Below are positions 1-8,377 of a DNA stretch of 64,000 nucleotides, in pieces. The stretch is taken from assembly GCA_023422775.1 (NCBI GenBank), contig JAFAGM010000014.1:67356-131355 (forward strand), read 5' to 3'. Both the position numbers and the translations under genes were made by a program. The stretch's first letter is position 1; each line of letters starts with the position of its first letter. This DNA comes from Pseudomonadota bacterium. GTDB lineage: Bacteria; Pseudomonadota; Alphaproteobacteria; Rhizobiales; Xanthobacteraceae. The notes beneath the pieces were generated by a model. That model ran no database searches. It had not been told where the DNA came from and saw only the letters and a program-made list of their open reading frames with translations.

Positions 1-2336
1 TCGATCTGTTCCTCGCCAATTACGGCGTCGATCGTGGCTTTGGCGGCGACAACATCGGCAGGAGCTATGACGATCTGCAGCCGTACACGCCCGCCTGGGC
101 GGAAAAGATCAGCGGCGTGCCGCGTGACCAGATCATCACGGTGGCGCGCGAGTTTGCGCTCAACGCCGAAAGGACCGGCGGCCGCTCCATGGTCATCCTC
201 GGCGCCGGCCTGAACCACTGGTACCACATGGACATGAACTACCGCGGCATCATCAACATGCTGGTGATGTGCGGCTGCATCGGGCAGTCCGGCGGCGGCT
301 GGTCGCATTATGTCGGTCAGGAAAAGCTGAGGCCGCAGTCCGGCTGGACGCCGCTGGCGTTTGGCCTCGATTGGGGCCGGCCGCCGCGGCAGATGAACTC
401 GACGTCGGCGTTCTACGCCCACACCGACCAGTGGCGCTACGAGACGCTCGATGTGAAAGAGATCCTGTCGCCGACAGCACCGGTGGGGCCATGGGACGGC
501 GCCATGATCGACTACAACGTGCGTGCCGAACGGATGGGCTGGTTGCCGTCGGCGCCGCAACTGCAGACCAATCCGCTCGAAGTATCGAAGCGGGCTGCAG
601 CCGCCGGGATGGAGGCGAAGGACTACGTCGCCAAATCCCTGAAGTCGGGCGATCTGCAATTGTCCTGCGAAGATCCCGATCATCCAAGGAACTGGCCGCG
701 CAACCTGTTCGTCTGGCGCTCGAATCTTTTGGGCGCGTCGGGCAAGGGCCACGAATACTTCCTCAAGCACCTGCTCGGCACCAAGCACGGCGTGATGGGC
801 AAGGATCTTGGCGAGCACGGCCTGAAGAAGCCGGTCGAGGTGAAGTGGCGCGACGAGGCGCCGGAAGGGAAGCTGGATCTTCTGGTCACGCTCGACTTCC
901 GGATGTCCACCACGTGCATGTATTCGGACATCGTGTTGCCGACGGCGACCTGGTACGAGAAGAACGATCTCAACACCTCGGACATGCATCCCTTCATCCA
1001 CCCGCTGTCGGCAGCCGTCGACCCGGTCTGGGAATCGCGCAGCGATTGGGACATCTATAAAGGCATCGCGGAAGCCTTCTCGCGCGTGGCGCCCGAAGTG
1101 CTCGGCGTCGAGAAAGACGTCGTGCTGACACCAATCATGCACGATACCGCCGGTGAGATCGCGCAGCCGTTCGACGTCAAGGACTGGAAGAAGGGCGAGA
1201 TCGATCCGATCCCGGGCAAGACCATGCCGGCGGTGACGGTGGTCGAGCGCGACTATCCGAATCTCTACAGGCGCTTCACCTCGCTCGGGCCGCTGATGAA
1301 CAAGCTCGGCAACGGCGGCAAGGGCATGAGCTGGAATACCGACCATGAGGTCGACCTGCTCAAGAAGCTCAATGGCGTCGTCACCGAGGAGGGCGCGAGC
1401 AAGGGCCTTGCCCGCATCGACAGCGCGATCGACGCCTGCGAGGTCATCCTCAGCCTTGCGCCGGAAACCAACGGCGAGGTCGCCGTCAAGGCGTGGGCTT
1501 CGCTCGAGACCTTCACCGGACGCGAACACACCCATCTGGCGATCCCGAAGGAGGACGAAAAAATCCGCTACCGCGACGTGGTCGCGCAGCCGCGCAAGAT
1601 CATTTCGTCTCCGATCTGGTCCGGTCTTGAATCGGAGAAGGTCTGCTACAACGCCGGCTACACCAACGTCCATGAACTGATCCCATGGCGGACGCTCACC
1701 GGCCGCCAGCAGCTCTATCAGGATCATCTGTGGATGCGCGCCTTCGGTGAAGGGTTCTGCGTCTACCGGCCGCCGATTGACACCAAGACCGTCAAGCCGG
1801 TGATCGACCGCAAGCCGAACGGCAACGCATCGGTGGTGCTGAACTTCATCACGCCGCACCAGAAATGGGGCATCCACTCGACCTATACCGACAATTTGCT
1901 GATGCTGACGCTGTCACGCGGCGGGCCGATCGTCTGGATCAGCGAGGTCGACGCCAAAGCCGCCGGCATCGTCGATAACGACTGGATCGAGGCCTACAAC
2001 ACTAACGGGGCACTGGTCGCGCGGGCAGTGGTCTCGCAGCGCGTCAAGCAGGGCATGTGCATGATGTACCATGCCCAGGAGAAGATCGTGAACGTGCCCG
2101 GCTCCGAACAGACCGGGCAGCGCGGCGGCATCCACAACTCGGTGACCCGGGTCGTGACCAAGCCGACGCACATGATCGGCGGCTACGTCCAGCAGTCCTA
2201 TGGCTTCAACTATTATGGCACGGTTGGCGCCAATCGCGACGAGTTCGTCATTGTCCGGAAGATGGTGAAAGTCGACTGGCTCGACACGCCGACATCAGAT
2301 CATCCCGGTACCCCCCGTTTGGAGGCCGCAGAATGA
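1..2336 (+). CDS. narG: respiratory nitrate reductase alpha subunit NarG, C-terminal part
   Basis: Catalytic molybdenum subunit of the membrane-bound nitrate reductase, which reduces nitrate to nitrite on the cytoplasmic face using quinol electrons passed through NarH and NarI. The frame is already open at base 3, so the gene begins upstream. About 777 codons are visible of a family total near 1240; the N-terminal [4Fe-4S] binding part is missing. The visible part has the MGD-binding fold and NarG-like stretches such as YTNVHELIPWRT (around base 1655) and HQKWGIHSTY (around 1860). It runs directly into narH (TGA and ATG overlap in ATGA). A perchlorate or selenate reductase alpha subunit was considered, but the NarH, NarJ and NarI partners argue for NarG. 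Confidence 0.95.
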   Translation, partial: DLFLANYGVDRGFGGDNIGRSYDDLQPYTPAWAEKISGVPRDQIITVAREFALNAERTGGRSMVILGAGLNHWYHMDMNYRGIINMLVMCGCIGQSGGGWSHYVGQEKLRPQSGWTPLAFGLDWGRPPRQMNSTSAFYAHTDQWRYETLDVKEILSPTAPVGPWDGAMIDYNVRAERMGWLPSAPQLQTNPLEVSKRAAAAGMEAKDYVAKSLKSGDLQLSCEDPDHPRNWPRNLFVWRSNLLGASGKGHEYFLKHLLGTKHGVMGKDLGEHGLKKPVEVKWRDEAPEGKLDLLVTLDFRMSTTCMYSDIVLPTATWYEKNDLNTSDMHPFIHPLSAAVDPVWESRSDWDIYKGIAEAFSRVAPEVLGVEKDVVLTPIMHDTAGEIAQPFDVKDWKKGEIDPIPGKTMPAVTVVERDYPNLYRRFTSLGPLMNKLGNGGKGMSWNTDHEVDLLKKLNGVVTEEGASKGLARIDSAIDACEVILSLAPETNGEVAVKAWASLETFTGREHTHLAIPKEDEKIRYRDVVAQPRKIISSPIWSGLESEKVCYNAGYTNVHELIPWRTLTGRQQLYQDHLWMRAFGEGFCVYRPPIDTKTVKPVIDRKPNGNASVVLNFITPHQKWGIHSTYTDNLLMLTLSRGGPIVWISEVDAKAAGIVDNDWIEAYNTNGALVARAVVSQRVKQGMCMMYHAQEKIVNVPGSEQTGQRGGIHNSVTRVVTKPTHMIGGYVQQSYGFNYYGTVGANRDEFVIVRKMVKVDWLDTPTSDHPGTPRLEAAE

Positions 2337-3853
2337 AGATTCGCGCTCAAATCGCCATGGTGTTGAACCTCGACAAGTGCATCGGGTGTCACACCTGCAG
2401 CGTGACCTGCAAGAACGTGTGGACCAGCCGCGAAGGGATGGAATACGCGTGGTTCAATAACGTCGAGACCAAACCCGGCATCGGCTATCCCAAGGATTGG
2501 GAAAATCAGGCGCGCTGGAAGGGTGGCTGGAAGCGCAAGCGCAGCGGCAAGATCGAGCCGCGCATCGGCGGCAAGTGGCGGGTCCTGGCGAACATCTTCG
2601 CCAATCCGGACTTGCCCGAGATCGATGACTATTACGAGCCGTTCACCTTCGACTACCAGCATCTGCAGCAGGCCAAGGAAATGCCGGCGATGCCGACCGC
2701 GCGGCCGCGATCGCTGGTGTCGGGCGAACGGATCGAGAAGATCGAATGGGGGCCGAACTGGGAAGAAATTCTCGGCGGTGAATTCGCCAAGCGCTCTCAC
2801 GACTATAATTTCGAGGGCGTGCAGAAGGATATCTACGGGCAGTTCGAAAATACCTTCATGATGTACCTGCCGCGCCTGTGCGAGCACTGTCTCAATCCGG
2901 CCTGTGTTGCGGCCTGCCCGTCGGGTGCGATCTACAAGCGCGAGGAAGACGGCATCGTTCTGATCGACCAGGACAAGTGCCGCGGCTGGCGCATGTGCGT
3001 CTCTGGATGCCCTTACAAGAAGATCTATTACAACTGGTCCTCCGGCAAATCCGAGAAGTGCATCTTCTGCTATCCGCGCATCGAGGCCGGGCAGCCGACG
3101 GTCTGTTCGGAGACCTGCGTCGGGCGCATTCGCTATCTCGGCGTGGTGCTCTACGATGCCGATCGGATCGCGGAAGCTGCGGGCAAGCCTGACGAGCGCG
3201 ATCTCTATCAGGCACAGCTCGATGTCTTCCTCGATCCCAACGATCCCAAGGTCATTGCCGAGGCGGAGCGTCAGGGCATTCCGCATGCGTGGCTCAGGTC
3301 TGCCAAGGCTTCGCCGATCTGGAAGATGGCGATGGAATGGAAAGTGGCGTTTCCGCTTCATCCGGAATACCGCACGCTGCCGATGGTCTGGTACGTGCCG
3401 CCGCTGTCGCCGATCACCTCGGCTGCCTCCGCCGGCAAGATCGGGCTCGACGGCGGGATGCCCGATGTCAAGTCGCTGCGGATCCCGGTGAAATATCTCG
3501 CCAACCTGCTTACTGCGGGCGATGAGACGCCGGTAACGCTGGCGCTGGAACGCATGCTGGCGATGCGTGCCTATATGCGGGCCAAGACCATCGACGGTGT
3601 GGTTGATGAGGTGATCGCCCGGCGGGTCGGCCTCGAGCCCGCGCAGATCGACGAGATGTACCAGATCATGGCGATCGCCAATTACGAGGACCGCTTCGTG
3701 ATTCCGACCGCGCATCGCGAACTCGGCGCCGACGCCTATGACCTGCGCGGGTCCTGCGGCTTCACGTTCGGCAATGGCTGCTCCGGCGGGGAAAGCGAGA
3801 CCAATTTGTTCGGTTCGCCGCGCAAGGCCAAGAACCCGATGGAGATCGCGTGA
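2333..3853 (+). CDS. narH: respiratory nitrate reductase beta subunit NarH
   Basis: Iron-sulfur electron-transfer subunit between NarI haem and the NarG active site. 506 residues, the usual NarH length. The first cluster motif is C16-x2-C19-x2-C22-x3-C26. The second cysteine region starts near residue 183 (CEHC, CVAAC). Near residue 215 the motif CRGWRMC has Trp in place of the second Cys, which in NarH marks the [3Fe-4S] cluster. The last cysteine group is CIFC and CSETC. The start ATG overlaps the narG stop; the longer open frame upstream runs inside narG in another frame and is not coding. The narJ start follows with a 1-base overlap, so translation is probably coupled. Confidence 0.96.
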   Translation: MKIRAQIAMVLNLDKCIGCHTCSVTCKNVWTSREGMEYAWFNNVETKPGIGYPKDWENQARWKGGWKRKRSGKIEPRIGGKWRVLANIFANPDLPEIDDYYEPFTFDYQHLQQAKEMPAMPTARPRSLVSGERIEKIEWGPNWEEILGGEFAKRSHDYNFEGVQKDIYGQFENTFMMYLPRLCEHCLNPACVAACPSGAIYKREEDGIVLIDQDKCRGWRMCVSGCPYKKIYYNWSSGKSEKCIFCYPRIEAGQPTVCSETCVGRIRYLGVVLYDADRIAEAAGKPDERDLYQAQLDVFLDPNDPKVIAEAERQGIPHAWLRSAKASPIWKMAMEWKVAFPLHPEYRTLPMVWYVPPLSPITSAASAGKIGLDGGMPDVKSLRIPVKYLANLLTAGDETPVTLALERMLAMRAYMRAKTIDGVVDEVIARRVGLEPAQIDEMYQIMAIANYEDRFVIPTAHRELGADAYDLRGSCGFTFGNGCSGGESETNLFGSPRKAKNPMEIA

Positions 3854-4560
3854 TGAAGACGTTCAAGGTGCTGTCGGCGCTGCTGAGCTATCCGAGCCAG
3901 GGATCGATCGATGCGGCGCCGGAGTTCCCGGCGATCCTCGATGCCGAGAAGGTGGTGCCCGCGGCCTGCCGCGGGGCGCTCGATGTCCTGATCGAGGAAA
4001 TCGCAGCCGGCGAGCTTTACGATCTGCAAGAGCGCTACGGCCTGCTGTTCGACCGCAGCAAGACGCTGGCGCTGCATCTGTTCGAGCACGTCCATGGCGA
4101 AAGCCGCGACCGCGGCCAGGCGATGGTCGATCTCAAGACGATGTACGAGAAGGCGGACCTGTTCATCGCGGCCAACGAACTGCCCGATTACGTGCCGCTG
4201 TTCCTCGAATTCCTGTCGACCCAGCCGCTCGCAGAGGCGCGCGAACTGCTCGGCCAGACTGCGCATATTTTCGCGGCGCTCGCAGAGCGGCTCGAACGGC
4301 GTAAATCGAAATACAAGGCTGTGTTCGATGCGCTGGTCGCCATCGCGGCGGCGGCCCCGGCACGCGGGATCGTCGACGAACTGTTGAAAGGCGCCGACCC
4401 CGATCCGATGGATCTCGAAGCGCTCGATGCCGCCTGGGAAGAAGAGGAGGTACGGTTCGGTCCGGGCAGCCAGGGGCAGGGCGCCTGCGGTCACGAGGGC
4501 CTGATCGCAAAACTTCGCCACGCCAGGCGGGCGGTCGATCCGTCGCCGCGCGCGCAGTGA
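3853..4560 (+). CDS. narJ: nitrate reductase assembly chaperone NarJ
   Basis: System-specific chaperone needed for molybdenum cofactor insertion into NarG and for membrane docking of NarGH; not part of the mature enzyme. 235 residues, all-helical TorD/NarJ type, with the typical opening MKTFKVLSALLSYPSQ and the family-like segment ERYGLLFDRSKTLALHLFEH near residue 58. The ATG at 3853 shares its A with the narH stop. It lies between narH and narI in the classical order. Confidence 0.94.
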   Translation: MKTFKVLSALLSYPSQGSIDAAPEFPAILDAEKVVPAACRGALDVLIEEIAAGELYDLQERYGLLFDRSKTLALHLFEHVHGESRDRGQAMVDLKTMYEKADLFIAANELPDYVPLFLEFLSTQPLAEARELLGQTAHIFAALAERLERRKSKYKAVFDALVAIAAAAPARGIVDELLKGADPDPMDLEALDAAWEEEEVRFGPGSQGQGACGHEGLIAKLRHARRAVDPSPRAQ

Positions 4561-4570
4561 GGAGGGAACC

Positions 4571-5284
4571 ATGCAAACGCTCAATTCAATCGTCTTCGGC
4601 TGGTATCCCTATCTGTGCCTGACCGTATTCCTGTTTGGAAGCCTGGTGCGGTTCGACCGCGAACAATATACGTGGCGGACCGGATCCAGCCAGTTGCTGC
4701 GGCGACGGCAACTGGTTTGGGGCTCCAATCTGTTTCATGTCGGCATTCTCTTCATCTTCCTCGGTCATTTCGTCGGCTTGCTGACGCCGATCCGGGTGTT
4801 CGACATGCTCGGGGTTTCGCATGGCTTCAAGCAGATGCTGGCGATCGTGGCGGGTGGAACAGCGGGCCTGATGTGCCTGGTCGGCATCGCGCTGCTGACG
4901 CACCGCCGCCTGTTCGATCCGCGCATCCGCGCCAATTCCTCGTTCGGTGACACCGCGATCCTCTTGTTGCTGTTCGCGCAATTGTTGCTCGGACTTGCGA
5001 CCATCCCTGTTTCGATGGGCCATCTCGACGGCCATGAAATGGTGAAATTCATGAACTGGGCGCAGGGCATCCTGACGCTGCAGCCGGGCGTCGCCGCCGA
5101 CCTTCTCGACGTGCATCCGATCTTCAGGGCCCATCTCGTGCTCGGCATGACGCTGTTCCTCGTCTTTCCGTTCACCCGGCTGGTCCATATCTGGAGCGCG
5201 CCGGTGTGGTACCTCGGCCGGCGTGGCTATCAGGTGGTGCGAAGCCGCGATGGTTCGCTGCGACCGATTCAACCGGCGGAGTAG
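4571..5284 (+). CDS. narI: respiratory nitrate reductase gamma subunit NarI
   Basis: Membrane cytochrome b subunit that oxidises quinol and hands electrons to NarH. 237 residues with five hydrophobic segments. Candidate haem-ligand histidines lie in FHVGILFIFLGHFVG (around residue 56) and in FRAHLVLGM and RLVHIWSAP towards the C terminus, as expected for the two b haems. A ribosome site (GAGGAGGG) precedes ATG 4571. It is the last of the four structural nar genes; the next gene starts 3 bases later. Confidence 0.95.
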   Translation: MQTLNSIVFGWYPYLCLTVFLFGSLVRFDREQYTWRTGSSQLLRRRQLVWGSNLFHVGILFIFLGHFVGLLTPIRVFDMLGVSHGFKQMLAIVAGGTAGLMCLVGIALLTHRRLFDPRIRANSSFGDTAILLLLFAQLLLGLATIPVSMGHLDGHEMVKFMNWAQGILTLQPGVAADLLDVHPIFRAHLVLGMTLFLVFPFTRLVHIWSAPVWYLGRRGYQVVRSRDGSLRPIQPAE

Positions 5285-5287
5285 ATC

Positions 5288-6112
5288 ATGGATTGCTCGC
5301 TGACGAATACGCTGCCGAAGCCCAAGACGATCAGCGTCAACGGCAAGGTCATTCCGCGCGAGGTGATTGCCCGCGAGGTGCAGAACCATCCGGCTGAAAA
5401 GCCGATCATGGCATGGCAGGCAGCGGCCCAGGCGCTGGTCGTGCGTGAGCTGCTGCTGCAGGAATCGGCGCGGCTGGGGATCGAGGCCGAGCCGCTTCGC
5501 GATGCCGAGGGGCGGTCCGAGACCGACGAGGAAGCGGCCATGCGGGCGTTGATCGAGCGCGAGGTGGCAACCCCTGAGCCGAACGACGCGGCCTGTCTCA
5601 GGTTTTACGAGCAGAACCGCCAGCGCTTCCGTTCGGGAGACCTGTACGAGGCGGCGCACATCCTGGTCGCCGCGCATCCTGGCGATGTCGCGGCCCGCAA
5701 CGCGGCTCGCCAGACGGCCGAGAACATTCTGGCGGCGGTCAGGGCAGATGCAGCCTTGTTTGCCGAATTCGCCCGCAGCCATTCGTCTTGCAAGACCTCA
5801 GCGCAGGAAGGGGGCCGTCTCGGTCAGTTGACGCGCGGCCAGACCGTCGCCGAGTTCGAAGCTGTCTTGCAGCGAATGCGGCAGGGGGAATTCGCCATTG
5901 CGGAGACCCGCTACGGCTTTCACGTCATCCGGCTCGATCAGCACGCGCCGGGGCAGATTCTTCCGTTCGAACTCGCGCGCGACCGTATCGCCGACTATCT
6001 CACGACCAGCGTACAGCAACGCGCCCTGGCGCAGTATGTTTCCGTGCTGGCCGGCCGGGCCGAGATAACGGGGATTTCGCTCGCCGCGGCGGCGTCGCCG
6101 CTCTTGCAATAG
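5288..6112 (+). CDS. parvulin-type peptidyl-prolyl isomerase of the nar operon
   Basis: 274 residues. The N-terminal half is helical, like the SurA/NifM N domain (MAWQAAAQALVVRELLLQE), and the C-terminal half is a rotamase domain with AAHILVAAHPGD near residue 119, GGRLGQLTRGQTVAEFE near 178 and TRYGFHVIRLD near 205. No signal peptide or membrane segment is visible, so it is probably cytoplasmic. It starts 3 bases after narI and is co-directional, suggesting a role in folding or maturation of the nitrate reductase. It resembles NifM, but no nitrogenase genes are nearby. Confidence 0.85.
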   Translation: MDCSLTNTLPKPKTISVNGKVIPREVIAREVQNHPAEKPIMAWQAAAQALVVRELLLQESARLGIEAEPLRDAEGRSETDEEAAMRALIEREVATPEPNDAACLRFYEQNRQRFRSGDLYEAAHILVAAHPGDVAARNAARQTAENILAAVRADAALFAEFARSHSSCKTSAQEGGRLGQLTRGQTVAEFEAVLQRMRQGEFAIAETRYGFHVIRLDQHAPGQILPFELARDRIADYLTTSVQQRALAQYVSVLAGRAEITGISLAAAASPLLQ

Positions 6113-6121
6113 GGGTTGAGG

Positions 6122-6460
6122 ATGCAACTCGGTGACATCATCCGCAGTTTCAGCGAGGACGCCGCTGCCAGCGAGGCGCTGCTCGCCTGCAACGATATCG
6201 TGTTGTTCGCGCGCGTCGGCGATGCGGCCAATCGATATGAGGAGACCGTCGGCGAATATGCGTCCGGCGCCGTCAGGCGTTTCGCCAATCTTGCCGGCAG
6301 CGAGGACTGGCTTGGGCTGATGAATGTCGTCGAGCGCACCGACGATCCCGGAACCGGTTGCCTCGTCTACATGGTCAACTGGTCGCTGAAGAAGGATGAG
6401 GCGCCCGAACCGCCGGCCCATGCCGGCTGCACCTGCGGTGGCGGAGGAGGCTGCACGTGA
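6122..6460 (+). CDS. small unrecognised protein with Cys/Gly-rich tail in the nar operon
   Basis: 112 residues, not recognised. The ATG at 6122 is chosen because AGGGG at 6111-6115 sits at ribosome-site distance; an in-frame TTG lies 6 bases upstream. The body is mixed and acidic, with MVNWSLKKDE near residue 85. The last ten residues are CTCGGGGGCT, three cysteines in a glycine-rich tail that could bind metal or a cluster (inference). It lies 9 bases after the isomerase and before the carbonic anhydrase and Mo-cofactor genes, so it may be a nitrate reductase maturation or accessory factor. Confidence 0.75.
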   Translation: MQLGDIIRSFSEDAAASEALLACNDIVLFARVGDAANRYEETVGEYASGAVRRFANLAGSEDWLGLMNVVERTDDPGTGCLVYMVNWSLKKDEAPEPPAHAGCTCGGGGGCT

Positions 6461-6510
6461 GACTCTCCACTGCGATTTCCGTCGTCGTTGGCTCTAGATC
6501 GTGACCTCTG

Positions 6511-7239
6511 ATGATCGACGAGTTGTTCGACCGCAATGTGGCTTGGGCGACGGGCAAGACCCGCAGCGACCCCGATTACTTTCGCCGTCTCGCCGAACAG
6601 CAGGCGCCGCGCTATCTCTGGCTCGGCTGTTCTGACAGCCGCGTTCCCGCCAACGACATCGTCGGTCTCGATCCCGGCGAGGTGTTCGTGCATCGCAATG
6701 TCGGCAACGTCGTTCATACCGGCGACATGAACCTGCTGTCGGTGCTGGAATTTGCAGTGGAAACGCTGCAGGTGAAGCACGTCATCGTGTGCGGCCATTA
6801 TGGCTGCGGCGGCATCCGCAGGGCATTCGAGCCGCCGGCGGGCGGCGGTCTGGTCGATCACTGGCTGGCGCCGGTGCGGGAGATGTGCCGGCGTTGCGCG
6901 CCGGAGCTGGCGCGACTTCCCGGCGATGCGGCCAGAATGGACCGTGCCTGCGAACTGAACGTCGAGCTTCAACTGCGGCGGATCGCGGCCACACCGATCT
7001 TGCGCAGCGCCTGGCAGCGTCAGCAGTCGGTCACGGTCCACGGCTGGATCTACGGGCTGGGCGACGGGCTGCTGCGCGATCTCGGTCTGAAGCTGTCATC
7101 GCTCGACGACGCCGAGAACCTTGATCGCGAAGATGAATATGCGGGCCTTTGCGAACCGATCACCATGGTCCGCCGCCACGCCGAGGAAGCATTCGGGGCG
7201 CTGTCGATGCTGGAACCGCCGATTCTGGAGGAGGGGTGA
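6511..7239 (+). CDS. beta-class carbonic anhydrase
   Basis: Interconverts CO2 and bicarbonate in the cytoplasm. 242 residues. The zinc site of beta carbonic anhydrases is present: C40 and D42/R44 in LGCSDSRVP, then H96 and C99 in VCGHYGCGG, with the conserved HRNVGNVV between them. It sits within the nar/Mo-cofactor run, 50 bases after the small Cys-tailed gene and 1 base before mogA, so it is probably co-transcribed. Why a carbonic anhydrase belongs to a nitrate respiration operon is not evident; pH or bicarbonate supply is a guess. Confidence 0.93.
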   Translation: MIDELFDRNVAWATGKTRSDPDYFRRLAEQQAPRYLWLGCSDSRVPANDIVGLDPGEVFVHRNVGNVVHTGDMNLLSVLEFAVETLQVKHVIVCGHYGCGGIRRAFEPPAGGGLVDHWLAPVREMCRRCAPELARLPGDAARMDRACELNVELQLRRIAATPILRSAWQRQQSVTVHGWIYGLGDGLLRDLGLKLSSLDDAENLDREDEYAGLCEPITMVRRHAEEAFGALSMLEPPILEEG

Positions 7240-7240
7240 G

Positions 7241-7780
7241 GTGACGGACGATTTGCAGGGGCGAATTGGCGTGCTGACGATATCCGACCGCGCCAGCCGC
7301 GGCGAATATGAAGATATCAGCGGCAAGGCCATCCAGGAGTTTCTTCGCCGGGTGGTGCGTTCGAACTGGACTGCGGTCGTCAGGATCGTCCCCGACGGCA
7401 TCGAAAGCGTGGCGCAGGCCCTGACCGGGATGGCTGATGACGATAGGTGCGATCTGATCCTGAGCACCGGCGGTACCGGGCCGTCGCCGCGTGATCTGAC
7501 GCCGGAAGCAACGCGGAGGGTCATCACGCGCGAGCTGGAAGGCTTTGGCGAATTGATGCGCCGCATCAGTCTCGAACAGGTGCCGACCGCCATTCTCTCA
7601 CGGCAGACCGCCGGAATTCGCGGCAGGTGCCTGATCGTCAACCTGCCGGGACGTCCCTCGGCGATCGATGTCTGCCTGAACGCGGTCTTTCCCGCGATTC
7701 CCTACTGTCTCGATCTCATCGGGGCGCGACGAATAGAGGTGAATTCTGATGTCTGCGCTGCATTCCGTCCCGCCGCATAG
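7241..7780 (+). CDS. mogA: molybdopterin adenylyltransferase MogA
   Basis: Adenylates molybdopterin before molybdate insertion by MoeA. 179 residues from GTG 7241, which is preceded by a strong GGAGGAGGGG. It has the family opening GRIGVLTISDRASRGEYED, the nucleotide-binding LSTGGTGPSPRD near residue 77 and the LPGRPSAI loop near 136. The match is closer to MogA than to MoaB because of the PTAILSRQ and AAFRP segments. It supplies cofactor for NarG together with moeA. It overlaps the next gene by 32 bases. Confidence 0.9.
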   Translation: MTDDLQGRIGVLTISDRASRGEYEDISGKAIQEFLRRVVRSNWTAVVRIVPDGIESVAQALTGMADDDRCDLILSTGGTGPSPRDLTPEATRRVITRELEGFGELMRRISLEQVPTAILSRQTAGIRGRCLIVNLPGRPSAIDVCLNAVFPAIPYCLDLIGARRIEVNSDVCAAFRPAA

Positions 7781-8339
7781 CGCAAGCGTGCGGCCTGGGC
7801 AGGCCCTGGTGGCGATCGTGTACGCCAACGAGGCCTATCCGCAATCAACCTTCGAAGCCATCGTGGTGCATTGCCGCAGGCGCGGCCTTCGGGCGGCCGG
7901 GGTGCTGCAGCATCCGGTTTGCTCGGATGCGGCAGGTCACTGCGACGTGGCGCTCGAAGAACTCACGACGGGCCGGCGGACCGATCTGTTCGAGGACCGT
8001 GGCCCCGGTGCCTCCGGATGCCGTCTCGACGAGGCGGCGCTCGCGGAAGTTAACGGCCAGGTGGCGCGTTCGCTCGATCTGGCTCCCGAGATTCTGATCC
8101 TCAACAAGTTCGGCAAGGTGGAAGCTGAAGGCCGCGGGCTGCTCGATCTGGTGGCGATGGCCGTCGATCGCGACATTCCCGTGGTGATCGGCGTCCCGAT
8201 CCGAAATCTCGACTCCTGGCGTCGATTTGCCGGCGGCATGTCGGTCGAGTTCTCCAACGATCCTTCAGAGATCGCAGACTGGCTCGATAGAACCTTTCCG
8301 GTTGCGATAGCGCAAAGTCCTGAGCCCGCGGCCTGCTAG
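7749..8339 (+). CDS. DUF2478 protein linked to molybdenum cofactor genes
   Basis: 196 residues. It begins with a strand-loop segment (GQALVAIVYANEAYPQS) and contains EILILNKFGKVEAEGRG near residue 114, typical of DUF2478 proteins, which resemble P-loop NTPases but lack a clean Walker A glycine loop here. Such proteins are often found beside molybdate and molybdopterin genes and have been labelled as molybdate transporter ATPases without proof. It overlaps the mogA end and lies 38 bases before moeA, so a role in Mo-cofactor handling is inferred. Confidence 0.8.
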   Translation: MSALHSVPPHSASVRPGQALVAIVYANEAYPQSTFEAIVVHCRRRGLRAAGVLQHPVCSDAAGHCDVALEELTTGRRTDLFEDRGPGASGCRLDEAALAEVNGQVARSLDLAPEILILNKFGKVEAEGRGLLDLVAMAVDRDIPVVIGVPIRNLDSWRRFAGGMSVEFSNDPSEIADWLDRTFPVAIAQSPEPAAC

Positions 8340-8377
8340 ACAGAGATTGCAATTTCAAACGACCTTGCGGAGGCGAA

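Noticed and set aside
5288..6112. identity as nitrogenase factor NifM
   Set aside because: Similarity is limited to the general SurA/parvulin layout, and no nif genes are present; the nar context explains it better.
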